A program made the translations under genes and the position numbers. Shown here piece after piece: positions 23,959 to 34,134 of a DNA stretch of 64,000 nucleotides. How positions within the stretch are numbered: position 1 is the first letter of the stretch; each line of letters begins with the position of its first letter. This DNA comes from CAWCAL01 sp963695075 (GTDB lineage Bacteria; Actinomycetota; Acidimicrobiia; Acidimicrobiales; CAWCAL01), in the NCBI GenBank assembly GCA_963695075.1, contig CAVOFR010000003.1, positions 620,001 to 684,000 on the forward strand. Direction: 5' to 3'. The notes under the pieces were generated by a model. It did not search any database. It was not told where the DNA came from and was given only the letters and a program-made list of their open reading frames with translations.

Positions 23959-25155
23959 TCAGGACAACAGCAGCGCCACGCCGGCCCAGGACTGGGGGAT
24001 GGCACCGAGCCCGACGCCGGTGTCGGCGTTCCAGTACTCGGCCAGCCCCGAGCTGATCGCACCGCGGCGGGAACCAGCCGCCAGGTCGCGAGCCTGCTGG
24101 GACAGCCCAAGACGTCGAGCCGCGCACCACAACAGATAGTCCAGCTGGGGCCAGCCGGGGCCGCGCCAGTACCGGTTCGGCTCGTAGGTCGGTTCGCGAC
24201 GGTCGACGCCGCGGGGACCGAACTCACCGGCCAGCGCCGCCGGGTCCATGAGCTCGGTCGAGGCCGTCGCGGCCGGCGCGGACCCCGGCTCGACCACCAG
24301 GAGGGGAAGGAGCGCGTCGGCGGTGCGGACCGCGGACGAGGCCACCCGTCCGGTCGGCGTGACATCGACCCAGGTGCGAAGGTCTTCGTCCCAGCGAGCG
24401 GCCAGACCATCGACGACGGCCCGAACGTCGCCGACGAAGGTCACGCCGAACTGGTCGATCAGCTCGATGGCGTTGAATGCCACCAGCGCGGCGAAGCCGA
24501 CCGAGGCGACCGCGAACTCGGGGTTCTCGACCGGCGCCCCCTCCCGATGGTGCACGGACCGGACCAGATCGCCCTTCACCGCATGCCATGCGGCCGGGTC
24601 GAAACGCCCACCGGGGCACCACCCATCCCACCGGGGACTGTCGTCGGCGCCCGACTCCCACGGATGGCACAACACCGGGAGCCCATCGAGCCGACGACGG
24701 CCGGACAGCAGGAACTCCAGTCCGGCGCAGGCCGCGGTCACCAGCTCATCGGCGACGTCGACTCCGGCTCGGGCGAGCTGGGCCAGAACGTGGCCGTACA
24801 TCGGCGGCTGGGTGATGCACGAGGCCCCTGGCCGGCCCCAGAACTCGATGGATGCCCCGGGCCGGGCGACGTAGTTCATGTGAGGCACGAACCCGCTGAC
24901 GTGCTGGGGAACGAACAGGGACCGGAGCTCGGCCAGTGCACGATCGGTGTCGTCGAGCTCGTGCCAGATCAGCGCGTGGAAGCACGAGTCCCACAGCCAC
25001 TGCCACGGGTAGACCTCGGCGTTGGGGGCCGTGTAACCCTGTTGCTGCCAATGGCCGTGCATCATCGCGGCCACCGCAGGACGAAGAGTCTCCGGGGTTA
25101 GGGTGTCGGCGCGTTCGTCGCCCTCCCCAGCCCGCTCCCCTCCGTCGCTCCCCAT
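23959..25155 (-). CDS. MGH1-like (GH63-type) glycoside hydrolase
   Basis: A 398-residue (alpha/alpha)6-barrel glycosidase. Landmarks are VYPWQWLWDSCFHALIW near residue 48, HPWESGADDSPRWDGW in the middle and NRYWRGPGWPQLDYLLWCA near the end, matching the mannosylglycerate/glucosylglycerate hydrolase (MGH1-like) group. It probably cleaves a compatible-solute glycoside or related small glycoside in the cytoplasm; no signal peptide is seen. The only start codon upstream of the domain is ATG 25155, which overlaps the start codon of the divergent glycosyltransferase. Confidence 0.85.
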   Translation of the reverse strand: MGSDGGERAGEGDERADTLTPETLRPAVAAMMHGHWQQQGYTAPNAEVYPWQWLWDSCFHALIWHELDDTDRALAELRSLFVPQHVSGFVPHMNYVARPGASIEFWGRPGASCITQPPMYGHVLAQLARAGVDVADELVTAACAGLEFLLSGRRRLDGLPVLCHPWESGADDSPRWDGWCPGGRFDPAAWHAVKGDLVRSVHHREGAPVENPEFAVASVGFAALVAFNAIELIDQFGVTFVGDVRAVVDGLAARWDEDLRTWVDVTPTGRVASSAVRTADALLPLLVVEPGSAPAATASTELMDPAALAGEFGPRGVDRREPTYEPNRYWRGPGWPQLDYLLWCAARRLGLSQQARDLAAGSRRGAISSGLAEYWNADTGVGLGAIPQSWAGVALLLS

Positions 25156-26182
25156 GGCCACCTGTGCGATCCTCTCCTTCCGCCTCGGTCTCACCGACGG
25201 CGTCTCGGTCGTGGCCGCATTGTGGCAGCAGGCACTCACCGACCTGGGATTCGACACCGTCACCGTCGCAGGCGAGGGGCCGGTGGACGTCGTCGTTCCC
25301 GGACTGAGCATCGACGCCGACGAGCCCCCGTCGCCGGACCGGATCCGGGCCGCGCTCGGCCAGGCCGACCTGGTGATCGTCGAGAACCTCGGCACCATCC
25401 CGCTCAACCTGCCCGCCAGTCGCGTCGTGAACGAGGTCCTGGCCGGCCGGCCGGCCGTGTACCACCACCACGATCCACCATGGCAGCGCGAGCGATTCGC
25501 CGCGGTGACCGAGCTCCCGGCCGACGACCCGGCCTGGGCTCACGTGACCATCAACCGTCTCACCGAGCGCGAGATGACCGACCGTGGGTTCGAGGCCACG
25601 ACGATCTACAACGGTTTCGAGATCGAACCCGCTCCCGGAGACCGCGCCGGGGCGAGGCGGATGATCGAGGTCGGGGCCGAGGATCTCCTCTGTGTGCATC
25701 CGGTTCGCGCCATCGAGCGAAAGGGGATTCCCCGGGCCCTGGAGCTGACCGCGGCTCTCGGCGGGATCTACTGGCTGCCCGGCGGAGCCGAGGAGGACTA
25801 CGGAAGCACACTCGAGCTCGTCCTGGCCGAGGCCGTCTGCCCGGTCCGCCATGCGCGCCACCACAGGATCGAGGACATCTACGCGGCCGGGGACCTCGTG
25901 GTCTTCCCCTCGACATGGGAGGGGTTCGGAAACCCCCCGATCGAGGCTGCCATCCATCGCAAGCCGGCCGCGGTCGGCGAATACCCCGTGGCCGAGGAGC
26001 TCAGGGAGCTGGGCTTCGAGTGGTTCCCGACCGGCGACGTCGAACCGGCCCGATCCTGGCTCGATCATCCCGATCCGGCGTTGTTGGACCACAATCAGGC
26101 CGTGGCCCGCACCCATCTATCGACCGACGTCATGCGCGACAGGCTGCGATCGCTCCTCGCCGAGCGGGGCTGGTTGCCGTGA
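25154..26182 (+). CDS. Glycosyltransferase (GT-B fold, GT4-like)
   Basis: A 342-residue glycosyltransferase. The N-terminal half begins MATCAILSFRLGLTDGVSVV. The C-terminal donor-binding half contains VHPVRAIERKGIPRALELT and the E-x7-E-like FPSTWEGFGNPPIEAAI typical of GT4 enzymes. It is a soluble enzyme. ATG 25154 interlocks with the divergent hydrolase ATG, and upstream ATG 25103 would extend antisense into that gene. The stop overlaps the next gene by GTGA. With the hydrolase it may form a make-and-break pair for a small glycoside, an inference from position only. Confidence 0.87.
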   Translation: MATCAILSFRLGLTDGVSVVAALWQQALTDLGFDTVTVAGEGPVDVVVPGLSIDADEPPSPDRIRAALGQADLVIVENLGTIPLNLPASRVVNEVLAGRPAVYHHHDPPWQRERFAAVTELPADDPAWAHVTINRLTEREMTDRGFEATTIYNGFEIEPAPGDRAGARRMIEVGAEDLLCVHPVRAIERKGIPRALELTAALGGIYWLPGGAEEDYGSTLELVLAEAVCPVRHARHHRIEDIYAAGDLVVFPSTWEGFGNPPIEAAIHRKPAAVGEYPVAEELRELGFEWFPTGDVEPARSWLDHPDPALLDHNQAVARTHLSTDVMRDRLRSLLAERGWLP

Positions 26183-26475
26183 CCGACGATCCCGCGGGCG
26201 ACGAGCCCCCGCCGGGCGGGTCCGATCCGATTCTGGCCCGACGAGCGCGGCTGAAGCGCCTGGCCGAAATCGGCCAGCGGGTCGGCTATTCGTTGTTCGG
26301 TCTGGCGTTGATTCTGTTCTTCGTCGGATTCGCGGCCGGTTTCCCGAGCTGGCTGATCACCGTGATCGTGGCGTGCCTGGTCGGGGGTTCGATCGTGCTC
26401 GCACCAGCCATCGTGATCGGCTATGGAGTGAAGGCCGCGGTGAGAGATGACGCCGGCCTCGACAGCGGCCACTGA
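26179..26475 (+). CDS. Small two-helix membrane protein
   Basis: A 98-residue protein that I do not assign to a named family. A charged N-terminal region (to about residue 30) leads to two hydrophobic helices, YSLFGLALILFFVGFAAGF and LITVIVACLVGGSIVLAPAI, with a short acidic tail. The GTG overlaps the glycosyltransferase stop, so it is translated with that gene. Actinobacterial genomes carry many such small proteins; a role in the same glycoside pathway cannot be inferred from sequence. Confidence 0.75.
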   Translation: MTDDPAGDEPPPGGSDPILARRARLKRLAEIGQRVGYSLFGLALILFFVGFAAGFPSWLITVIVACLVGGSIVLAPAIVIGYGVKAAVRDDAGLDSGH

Positions 26476-26483
26476 CCGCCACA

Positions 26484-26520
26484 CGCCGAAATCTGGTCCG
26501 TCAGCGGTGGAGAGCGACGG
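26484..26520. repeat. Fragment of the interspersed repeat, copy D
   Basis: The 37 bases start with CGCCGAAATCTGGTCC, the first module of the family seen at 21409, 34950 and 47972, and then decay (TCAGCGGTGGAGAGCGACGG). The remainder of the 93-base gap before the DUF445 gene shows nothing recognisable. Confidence 0.6.
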
Positions 26521-26568
26521 CATCGAACACCCAGAACGGGATTTCGGGCGGATCGGGGCCCGAGCCGG

Positions 26569-27777
26569 TCACAAGGCGAGCGTCAGAGCGCCCTGGAGGG
26601 CGCCGACCAACCCGCCGAGTCCTCCGCCGATCGCCACCAGGATCACCTCGTCCTCTTCGAAGACACCGCGGAGGATGCGTTCGAAGTCGGGCTTGGAGAG
26701 GGTGGCGAGCTTCTCCTCGACCAGCTCGGCGATACCGAGCTGCTCCTCGATGAAGGCCTCCACGTCGGGTTGGACCTCGGGCGCGCTCTCGATCACCCGT
26801 TGCACGACCAGCATCTGGACCCGTCCGACAACGTCGGGCGTGAGCTCGGCCTGGGTGATCGCCTCGAGACCCGGCCGCATGGCCTCGGTGCGGTCTGCGA
26901 CCTGCTGCAACACGACGGTCGCGATGCGGAGACCGCCTTCGCCCTCGGCGACCAGGCGGAGCAGGTTGCGCGGGGTGAATATCTCGTCGGCGGCGACCTC
27001 GCCGAACTCGCGGGCGATCTCGGCCTGCCGCTTCGGGAACATGCCCTGGTAGGTGACGACGCCGAAGTAGCGGCGGGGCTCCTGGGGGCGGAAGATCATC
27101 TGGATGGCCAGGTAGTTCGTCCCCAACCCGACCACGATCCCGACGATCGGCAACAGCCACCACTGGTTGGCCCAGGTGAACAGCAGCGCCTGCGCCAGCC
27201 CGACGACGGCGCCGAAGATGGCGCCGTAGTACTCGATGAATCGGAACTCGCGCCGACCGAGCGTGCGGAACAGCCGAACGAGCCGACCGACGTTCTCGCC
27301 CGTCAGGAGAGAAACGACCAGCTCCTGGAGGTCGAGTACCTCGTCGCTGATGGCCTGCACGTCACCGACGATCTCGTCGGCCGCCTCGGCCACCTGGGAC
27401 CGGGCCATCTGGACGATCATGTCCCGGGCGGCCGGATCCCAGTCGGCCCACAGACCCGGGCTGACGATCTCGGCGGCGTCTCGGACGATGTCGCCCGCGT
27501 ATTCGTCGAGGATGCTGTCGAGGAGTTCGAGCACGTCCTCCTTCGGTATGCGTTCAGCCAGCTCCCGGGCCGAGAGCAGTTCCTCGGTCATCGTCGTGGC
27601 CACGTCGTTGGCGAACCGGTCGGCCTGGGCGGGCAACACGCCCTGCCAGCCGATCTTCCATATTCCGACGAACGACTGCGGCCCGAAGATCATCTTGATC
27701 GCGGCCCAGTTGGTGAGCCAGCCGATGAACCCCGTGATCACCGGGAACGTGATGAGCACGATCAGCCACTGCGGCAT
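26569..27777 (-). CDS. DUF445 family membrane protein (paralogue 1)
   Basis: A 402-residue DUF445 protein with hydrophobic segments at the very N-terminus (WLIVLITFPVITGFIGWLT), centrally (ALLFTWANQWWLLPIVG) and at the C-terminus, and long amphipathic stretches between. Conserved blocks are NWAAIKMIFGPQ, GLGTNYLAIQMIFRPQEPRR and GMFPKRQAEIAREFGE. Its function is not established. AAGGGG lies five bases before the ATG. A gapless paralogue of identical length is encoded at 55348-56556. Confidence 0.9.
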   Translation of the reverse strand: MPQWLIVLITFPVITGFIGWLTNWAAIKMIFGPQSFVGIWKIGWQGVLPAQADRFANDVATTMTEELLSARELAERIPKEDVLELLDSILDEYAGDIVRDAAEIVSPGLWADWDPAARDMIVQMARSQVAEAADEIVGDVQAISDEVLDLQELVVSLLTGENVGRLVRLFRTLGRREFRFIEYYGAIFGAVVGLAQALLFTWANQWWLLPIVGIVVGLGTNYLAIQMIFRPQEPRRYFGVVTYQGMFPKRQAEIAREFGEVAADEIFTPRNLLRLVAEGEGGLRIATVVLQQVADRTEAMRPGLEAITQAELTPDVVGRVQMLVVQRVIESAPEVQPDVEAFIEEQLGIAELVEEKLATLSKPDFERILRGVFEEDEVILVAIGGGLGGLVGALQGALTLAL

Positions 27778-27930
27778 TCGGTCCCCTTGGTCGGTGGGCA
27801 GCCTGTCATCGATCGTCCCCTTGGGGCGAGCCGGATCGCCGCCGCAGATCGGCCTGCGGACAAGTCTGTGGAAAAATTGGCCAAACCCCTGGCGCGCGGT
27901 GCATGACGTCTGTCACACTGTTGCCGTTGT

Positions 27931-27963
27931 GAAGGTCGGTGGACCGGGGGGCCACCGGCCTTC
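27931..27963. terminator. Intergenic 12-bp hairpin
   Basis: GAAGGTCGGTGG (27931-27942) and CCACCGGCCTTC (27952-27963) pair with a single G-T wobble around a nine-base G-rich loop. It lies between divergent promoters, so it may instead be a transcript leader structure or a repeat; the terminator label is tentative. Confidence 0.4.
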
Positions 27964-28110
27964 ATCGCGTCTCGGCCCACCTACGACGCCGACGACCATT
28001 GACCACAGGGTTGGGGACGAAGCGTTGGGGATACCACGGCGGGGCCCCGTCTCCAGATCGTTAGAAAGCCGGCCTGCGTGGCCGGGGAACGCAAAGCCGG
28101 CCTGCGATTT

Positions 28111-28126
28111 GTTACCCTTCGGTAAC
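28111..28126. promoter_or_regulatory. Candidate TetR operator
   Basis: GTTACC (28111-28116) and GGTAAC (28121-28126) form a perfect inverted repeat around CTTC, ending 26 bases before the GTG of the tetR gene. Position and symmetry suit an autoregulatory operator. Confidence 0.45.
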
Positions 28127-28152
28127 CATCCACTCGGAGACGAAACCCCGCC

Positions 28153-28743
28153 GTGACGCCCCGCCTTCCCGGTCCTGAACGCCGACGCCAACTACTCGAC
28201 TGCGCGCTCGAGTTGTTCGCCACCCAGGGCTTCCACCAGACCGCGATGAACGACATCGCCCGGGCCGCCGGCGTCACCAAGCCCGTGCTCTACCAGCACT
28301 TCGCTTCGAAGCGCGACCTCTATCGCGAGCTACTCGACGATGTGGGCCAAGCGCTCCAGGACACCATTGCCAAGGCGACGGCCCAGGCCGCCGGCCCACG
28401 CGAACAGGTCGAGGCCGGGTTCACCGCCTATTTCCGGTTCGTCGCCGACAATCACTCGGCCTACCGGCTGATCTTCGGCAGCGGGACGCGCCGCGATCCC
28501 GAGTTCGCCGACGCCGCTCTCCAGGTCGAGGCGCTGATCGCCGACTTCGTGGCCGCCATGATCGAGGTCGAAGCCATCGACCCCCACCATCAGCGGTTGC
28601 TGGCCTACGGGGTGGTCGGGCTGGCCGAAGGGGCGAGCCGCCACTGGATGGCGAATCGTGACACACCGGTCGAACCGGAGCTCCTGGCCCGGCAGGTTGC
28701 CGAGCTGGCGTGGGCCGGCCTCCGCGGCGTCCGCGGCAACTGA
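28153..28743 (+). CDS. TetR/AcrR-family transcriptional regulator
   Basis: A 196-residue repressor with an N-terminal TetR helix-turn-helix (RRRQLLDCALELFATQGFHQ then AMNDIARAAGVTKPVLYQHF, residues 10-48) and a helical ligand domain to the end. The sequence AGVTKPVLYQHFASKRDLYR is typical. It stands alone; the SDR gene converges from the right. Its likely operator is the palindrome just upstream. The ligand and regulon are unknown, although fatty acid or drug-efflux control is usual for this type. Confidence 0.92.
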   Translation: MTPRLPGPERRRQLLDCALELFATQGFHQTAMNDIARAAGVTKPVLYQHFASKRDLYRELLDDVGQALQDTIAKATAQAAGPREQVEAGFTAYFRFVADNHSAYRLIFGSGTRRDPEFADAALQVEALIADFVAAMIEVEAIDPHHQRLLAYGVVGLAEGASRHWMANRDTPVEPELLARQVAELAWAGLRGVRGN

Positions 28744-28762
28744 CCGCGGCGCGCGACAACGA

Positions 28763-28813
28763 GAATCCGTGCAAGCTTCGGGTGCTCCCGTCCGCCCAAC
28801 CTTGCACAGATTC
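28763..28813. terminator. Bidirectional terminator-like inverted repeat
   Basis: GAATCCGTGCAA (28763-28774) pairs with TTGCACAGATTC (28802-28813), with one G-T wobble. The intervening sequence can form a small inner hairpin (CGGG-TGCT-CCCG). It lies in the 85-base gap between the convergent tetR and SDR genes. Confidence 0.55.
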
Positions 28814-28828
28814 CGGGTTCGACGGGAT

Positions 28829-29722
28829 CTACCGGCGGCCGTCGGGGTCGAAGTCGTCGAGCCCCATCTGCTCGCGGACCGTCACCACCGGCGGGTTGGT
28901 CAGCGTGCGCCGTTGCCAGTTGGCGCCGTCCACCACCAGCGTGTGGCCCGAGATGAACCGGGCATAGGGCGAGGCCAGGAACGTGGCAGCCCACCCCAGC
29001 TCCTGGCGTTGACCGACCCGTAGGGCCGGTTGGGCCGGATCCTTGTCGTGGGTCCGGTCGAGGTTGCCTGCGATGTCAGCGGTCATGTCCTCGTGCGGGA
29101 ACAAGCCGGGCACTATCGAGTTGACCTGAATGCCGTAGGGACCCCACTCGACGGCCAGGGTCTCGGTCAGGTTCTTGACCCCCGCCTTGGCTGCGGCCGA
29201 GTGCGCGAACCCCGGACCGCCGGTCCAGGCGTACGAGGCTCCGACGTTGATGATCGAACCCGGGGTGCCGGCCCCCAGGTGACGCCGGCCGAACTCCCGA
29301 CTGCACAGGAAGGTGCCGTTGAGGGTGATGTCGACCACCGTGCGCCAGGCGTTGGGTGACATGTCCTCGGCCGGCACCGGGAAGTTGGCCGCGGCGTTGT
29401 TGACGAGCACCCGGGGCAGGCCGAAGGCTTCGGTGGCCGCGTCGAACGCGGCGCTGATCGACTCGGCGTCCCGGATGTCGCAGGCCGGCGTGAGCACAGG
29501 GGCCCCGAGCGCTTCGAGCGCCTCCCGGCCCGCTGCGAGATGTTCGGGCTTGCGGCTGGCCACGACGAGCGACGCACCGAGGCGGGCGAACTCGCTCGCG
29601 ATGGCCTTTCCCAGGCCAGTGCCTCCGCCGGTGACGAACACGCATACGCCGTCGTAGACCCCGGGAGCGAGGGCGGTCGCTCCGGGTTCGGGCGGCGCGG
29701 GCAGTCCGATCTTGTCGGCCAT
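28829..29722 (-). CDS. SDR oxidoreductase, 2,4-dienoyl-CoA reductase-like
   Basis: A 297-residue short-chain dehydrogenase. TGGGTGLG (31-38) binds NADP(H), NNAA (108-111) is conserved, and Ser163 and Lys179 are in place. The usual catalytic Tyr four residues before the Lys is Ser175 (AHSAAAKAG), as in 2,4-dienoyl-CoA reductases of the DECR type. PGLFPHEDM and a substrate loop follow. It would reduce a double bond of an unsaturated acyl-CoA. It is the last gene of the carboxylase operon, four bases after an enoyl-CoA hydratase gene. Confidence 0.88.
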   Translation of the reverse strand: MADKIGLPAPPEPGATALAPGVYDGVCVFVTGGGTGLGKAIASEFARLGASLVVASRKPEHLAAGREALEALGAPVLTPACDIRDAESISAAFDAATEAFGLPRVLVNNAAANFPVPAEDMSPNAWRTVVDITLNGTFLCSREFGRRHLGAGTPGSIINVGASYAWTGGPGFAHSAAAKAGVKNLTETLAVEWGPYGIQVNSIVPGLFPHEDMTADIAGNLDRTHDKDPAQPALRVGQRQELGWAATFLASPYARFISGHTLVVDGANWQRRTLTNPPVVTVREQMGLDDFDPDGRR

Positions 29723-29725
29723 GGT

Positions 29726-30511
29726 TCAGCTCCCGGTGTAGTTGGGCGGTCGTTCCTCGCTTCGGGCCGCACGGAACTCGCGGTAGTCGTCGCTCCTGTT
29801 GATGTACGTCTGGTAGATGAGCTCGTCCTCCATGGACGAGGAGACCTGGGGCCGGGCCAGATGTCCGATCACTTTGCGGGCCATCTTCACCGTCGCCGCC
29901 GGCGACGCGGCGATTCCCTCGGCCATCTCCCGGGCGGTCGCGTCGAGCTCGGTGGGTGGCACGATCCGCGACACGATCCCGTGGGCCAACGCTTCCTCGG
30001 CCGAAAGCCGCCGGCCGGTCAACACCATGTCGCTCACCAGTCCGTGGCCACACATCTCGTAGAGCACCGCCACGCCGCCGGTGTCGGGTATTACCCCGTG
30101 GGTCACCTCGGGAAGCATGAACCGTGCCCCTTCGGCCGCGATTCGGATGTCGCACAACAGCGCACGCTGGAACGAGCCGCCGAGTGCCCACCCCTGGATG
30201 GCAACGATGATCGGCGCGTCGATGTCCCACACCTGCTGGATCCCCCGGTGGCCCCTGCGCATGAGCTCGTGGTGGGTCATCCCGGTCTTGTTGCTTCCGA
30301 TCGAGGCCACGTCGCGCCCCGACGACCAGGACTTGCCTTCGCCCCGCCAGATCACAGCCCGCACGTCGGGGCGCTCCTCGAGCTCGGCCAGGATCGCGAA
30401 GAGCCGGGCGTCCATCTCGTCGTCGAACGCGTTGTGTTTCTCGGCGTTGTCGTTGGTGATGGTGGCGATCGCCCCGTCGATGTCCAGTCGAACCGTTCCG
30501 GCCACGGCCAT
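29726..30511 (-). CDS. Enoyl-CoA hydratase-family protein
   Basis: A 261-residue crotonase-fold protein. AEKHNAFDDEMDARL and KSWSSGRDVASIG form the first oxyanion-hole region and QGWALGGSFQRALLCDI the second. The first catalytic Glu is Gln here (GGSFQRALL), while the second is kept in LPEVTHGVIPDTGG. It probably hydrates or isomerises an acyl-CoA intermediate. GGGGGC precedes ATG 30511, and the gene lies between the carboxylase alpha subunit and the dienoyl-CoA reductase-like SDR, supporting a catabolic role. Confidence 0.88.
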   Translation of the reverse strand: MAVAGTVRLDIDGAIATITNDNAEKHNAFDDEMDARLFAILAELEERPDVRAVIWRGEGKSWSSGRDVASIGSNKTGMTHHELMRRGHRGIQQVWDIDAPIIVAIQGWALGGSFQRALLCDIRIAAEGARFMLPEVTHGVIPDTGGVAVLYEMCGHGLVSDMVLTGRRLSAEEALAHGIVSRIVPPTELDATAREMAEGIAASPAATVKMARKVIGHLARPQVSSSMEDELIYQTYINRSDDYREFRAARSEERPPNYTGS

Positions 30512-30537
30512 GCCCCCTAGATCGTCGTTCCCGTGCA

Positions 30538-32526
<1,989 letters not shown>

Positions 32527-32535
32527 GGTCGGCAC

Positions 32536-34134
32536 CTACATCCGGAACACGCCGTAGCCACGCTGGCCCCGGCATTCATTGGTGAAGGCGGCCGACAGTG
32601 CGACGCCGAGAACGTCGCGCGTGTCGCGCGGGTCGATGATGCCGTCGTCGTACAGCTGGCCCGACATGACCGACGCCTGCTCCTCATGGGTGATCTGATC
32701 CTCGATCGCCCTGGTGCGGGCCGCGTCGGCCTCCTCGTCGAAGGGGATCCCTCGATCCGCCGCCGACGCCCGGGCCACGATGGACAGCGTGCCCGCCAGT
32801 TGTTCCGCACCCATCACCGCGGTCTTGGCGTTGGGCCACACGAACAGGAACCGCGGGTTGTAGGGGCGGCCGGCCATGCCGTAGTTACCGGCGCCGTACG
32901 ACCCGCCGATCTGGACGGTGAGGTGAGGCACGGTGCTGTTGGCCACAGCGTTGATCTGGTGCGATCCGTGCTTGACCATCCCCCGCCTCTCGTACTCGGT
33001 CCCGACCATGTAGCCGGTCACGTTCTGGACGAAGAGCAGCGGGGTGTCGACCTGGTTGGCGAGTTGGATGAACTGGGCCGCCTTGTTGGCGTCCTCGTTG
33101 AGCAGGACGCCCCGATCGTTGGCGAGGATTCCGACCGAGTGGCCGTGCAGATGGGAGAAGCCCGTGACCAGGTTGGGCCCGTAGCCGGGTTTGAACTCGT
33201 CGAGCTCGGAATCGTCGACGATCCGGGCCAGGATCTCCCGGACCGGGAACGGCACCTTCAGGTCGGCCGACACGATGCCGAGGATCTCGTCGGGGTCGTA
33301 CCGAGGTGGCAGCGGAGAGCGATCGGGTGGTGGGCCGAGCTTGGGGTACGTGAGGCCGCGGACGATCTGGCGGCCGAGCCGGACGGCGTCGTGCTCGTCG
33401 ACCGCGAAGTAGTCGGACACGCCCGAGCGGTTGGAGTGCATGGCCGCGCCGCCCAACTCCTCTTCGTCGGCGTCCTCGCCGGTGGCCATCTTCACCAGCG
33501 GGGTACCGCCGAGGAAAACCTTCGCCTGGCGGTCGACCATGACCACGTAGTCGCTGGTGCCCGGTAGGTACGCACCGCCCGCGGTCGAGCTGCCGAACAC
33601 CAACGAGATGGTGGGGATGCCCGCGGCCGAGAGCTCGGTGATGTTGCGGAAGATCTCGCCGGCAGCCAGGTACAGCTCGAGCTGGTGGGGCAGGTCCGCC
33701 CCGCCCGACTCGACCAGGAACACCATGGGGAGGCGGTTCTCGTGGCAGATGGCGAGCGCCCGGAGGATCTTGCGGACGGTGATCGGGTTCATCGATCCGC
33801 CGCGCACCGTCGGGTCGTTGGCCAGGATGACGCACTCGGTTCCGGCCACCTGGCCGATCCCGGTGACCACCGCCGCGCCTACGGCGAACTCGGTGTCCGC
33901 CCCGGCGGTGACGGAGAGCTCGACGAACGGAGCGTCGGGATCGAGGAGGAGCTCGATGCGCTCGCGCACGAGCATGCGACCCCGGCCGTGGTGCCTGGTC
34001 CGATACTTCTCGCCGCCACCGGCCACGGCCTGGTCGACCAGGTCGCGGTAGCGCCCGAGGTGCTGTTCCATGGCGGCACGATTGGCCCGGAAGGTCTCCC
34101 CCCGGACGTCGATGTGGGATCGCAGTATGGTCAT
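32536..34134 (-). CDS. Acyl-CoA carboxylase beta subunit (carboxyltransferase)
   Basis: A 532-residue carboxyltransferase with two crotonase-like halves: VFLVESGGADLPHQ and GSSTAGGAYLPGTSDYVVMV in the first, and LFVQNVTGYMVGTEYERRGM with QIGGSYGAGNYGMAGRPY in the second. It moves carboxyl groups from biotin to an acyl-CoA. The order and wording of motifs look closer to methylcrotonyl/geranyl-CoA carboxylase beta subunits than to acetyl-CoA carboxylase, so leucine or isoprenoid catabolism is a reasonable guess. ATG overlaps the tetR stop by ATGA. Confidence 0.93.
   Translation of the reverse strand: MTILRSHIDVRGETFRANRAAMEQHLGRYRDLVDQAVAGGGEKYRTRHHGRGRMLVRERIELLLDPDAPFVELSVTAGADTEFAVGAAVVTGIGQVAGTECVILANDPTVRGGSMNPITVRKILRALAICHENRLPMVFLVESGGADLPHQLELYLAAGEIFRNITELSAAGIPTISLVFGSSTAGGAYLPGTSDYVVMVDRQAKVFLGGTPLVKMATGEDADEEELGGAAMHSNRSGVSDYFAVDEHDAVRLGRQIVRGLTYPKLGPPPDRSPLPPRYDPDEILGIVSADLKVPFPVREILARIVDDSELDEFKPGYGPNLVTGFSHLHGHSVGILANDRGVLLNEDANKAAQFIQLANQVDTPLLFVQNVTGYMVGTEYERRGMVKHGSHQINAVANSTVPHLTVQIGGSYGAGNYGMAGRPYNPRFLFVWPNAKTAVMGAEQLAGTLSIVARASAADRGIPFDEEADAARTRAIEDQITHEEQASVMSGQLYDDGIIDPRDTRDVLGVALSAAFTNECRGQRGYGVFRM

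Larger units (their letters stand above)
27778..28152. other. 375-base intergenic region with hairpins and direct repeats
   Basis: No gene is apparent. It contains a 12-bp hairpin (27931-27963), a 14-base direct repeat (AAAGCCGGCCTGCG at 28065-28078 and 28093-28106) and a palindrome at 28111-28126 close to the TetR start. It separates divergent DUF445 and tetR genes, so promoters for both must lie here, but I cannot assign them with confidence. Confidence 0.6.
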
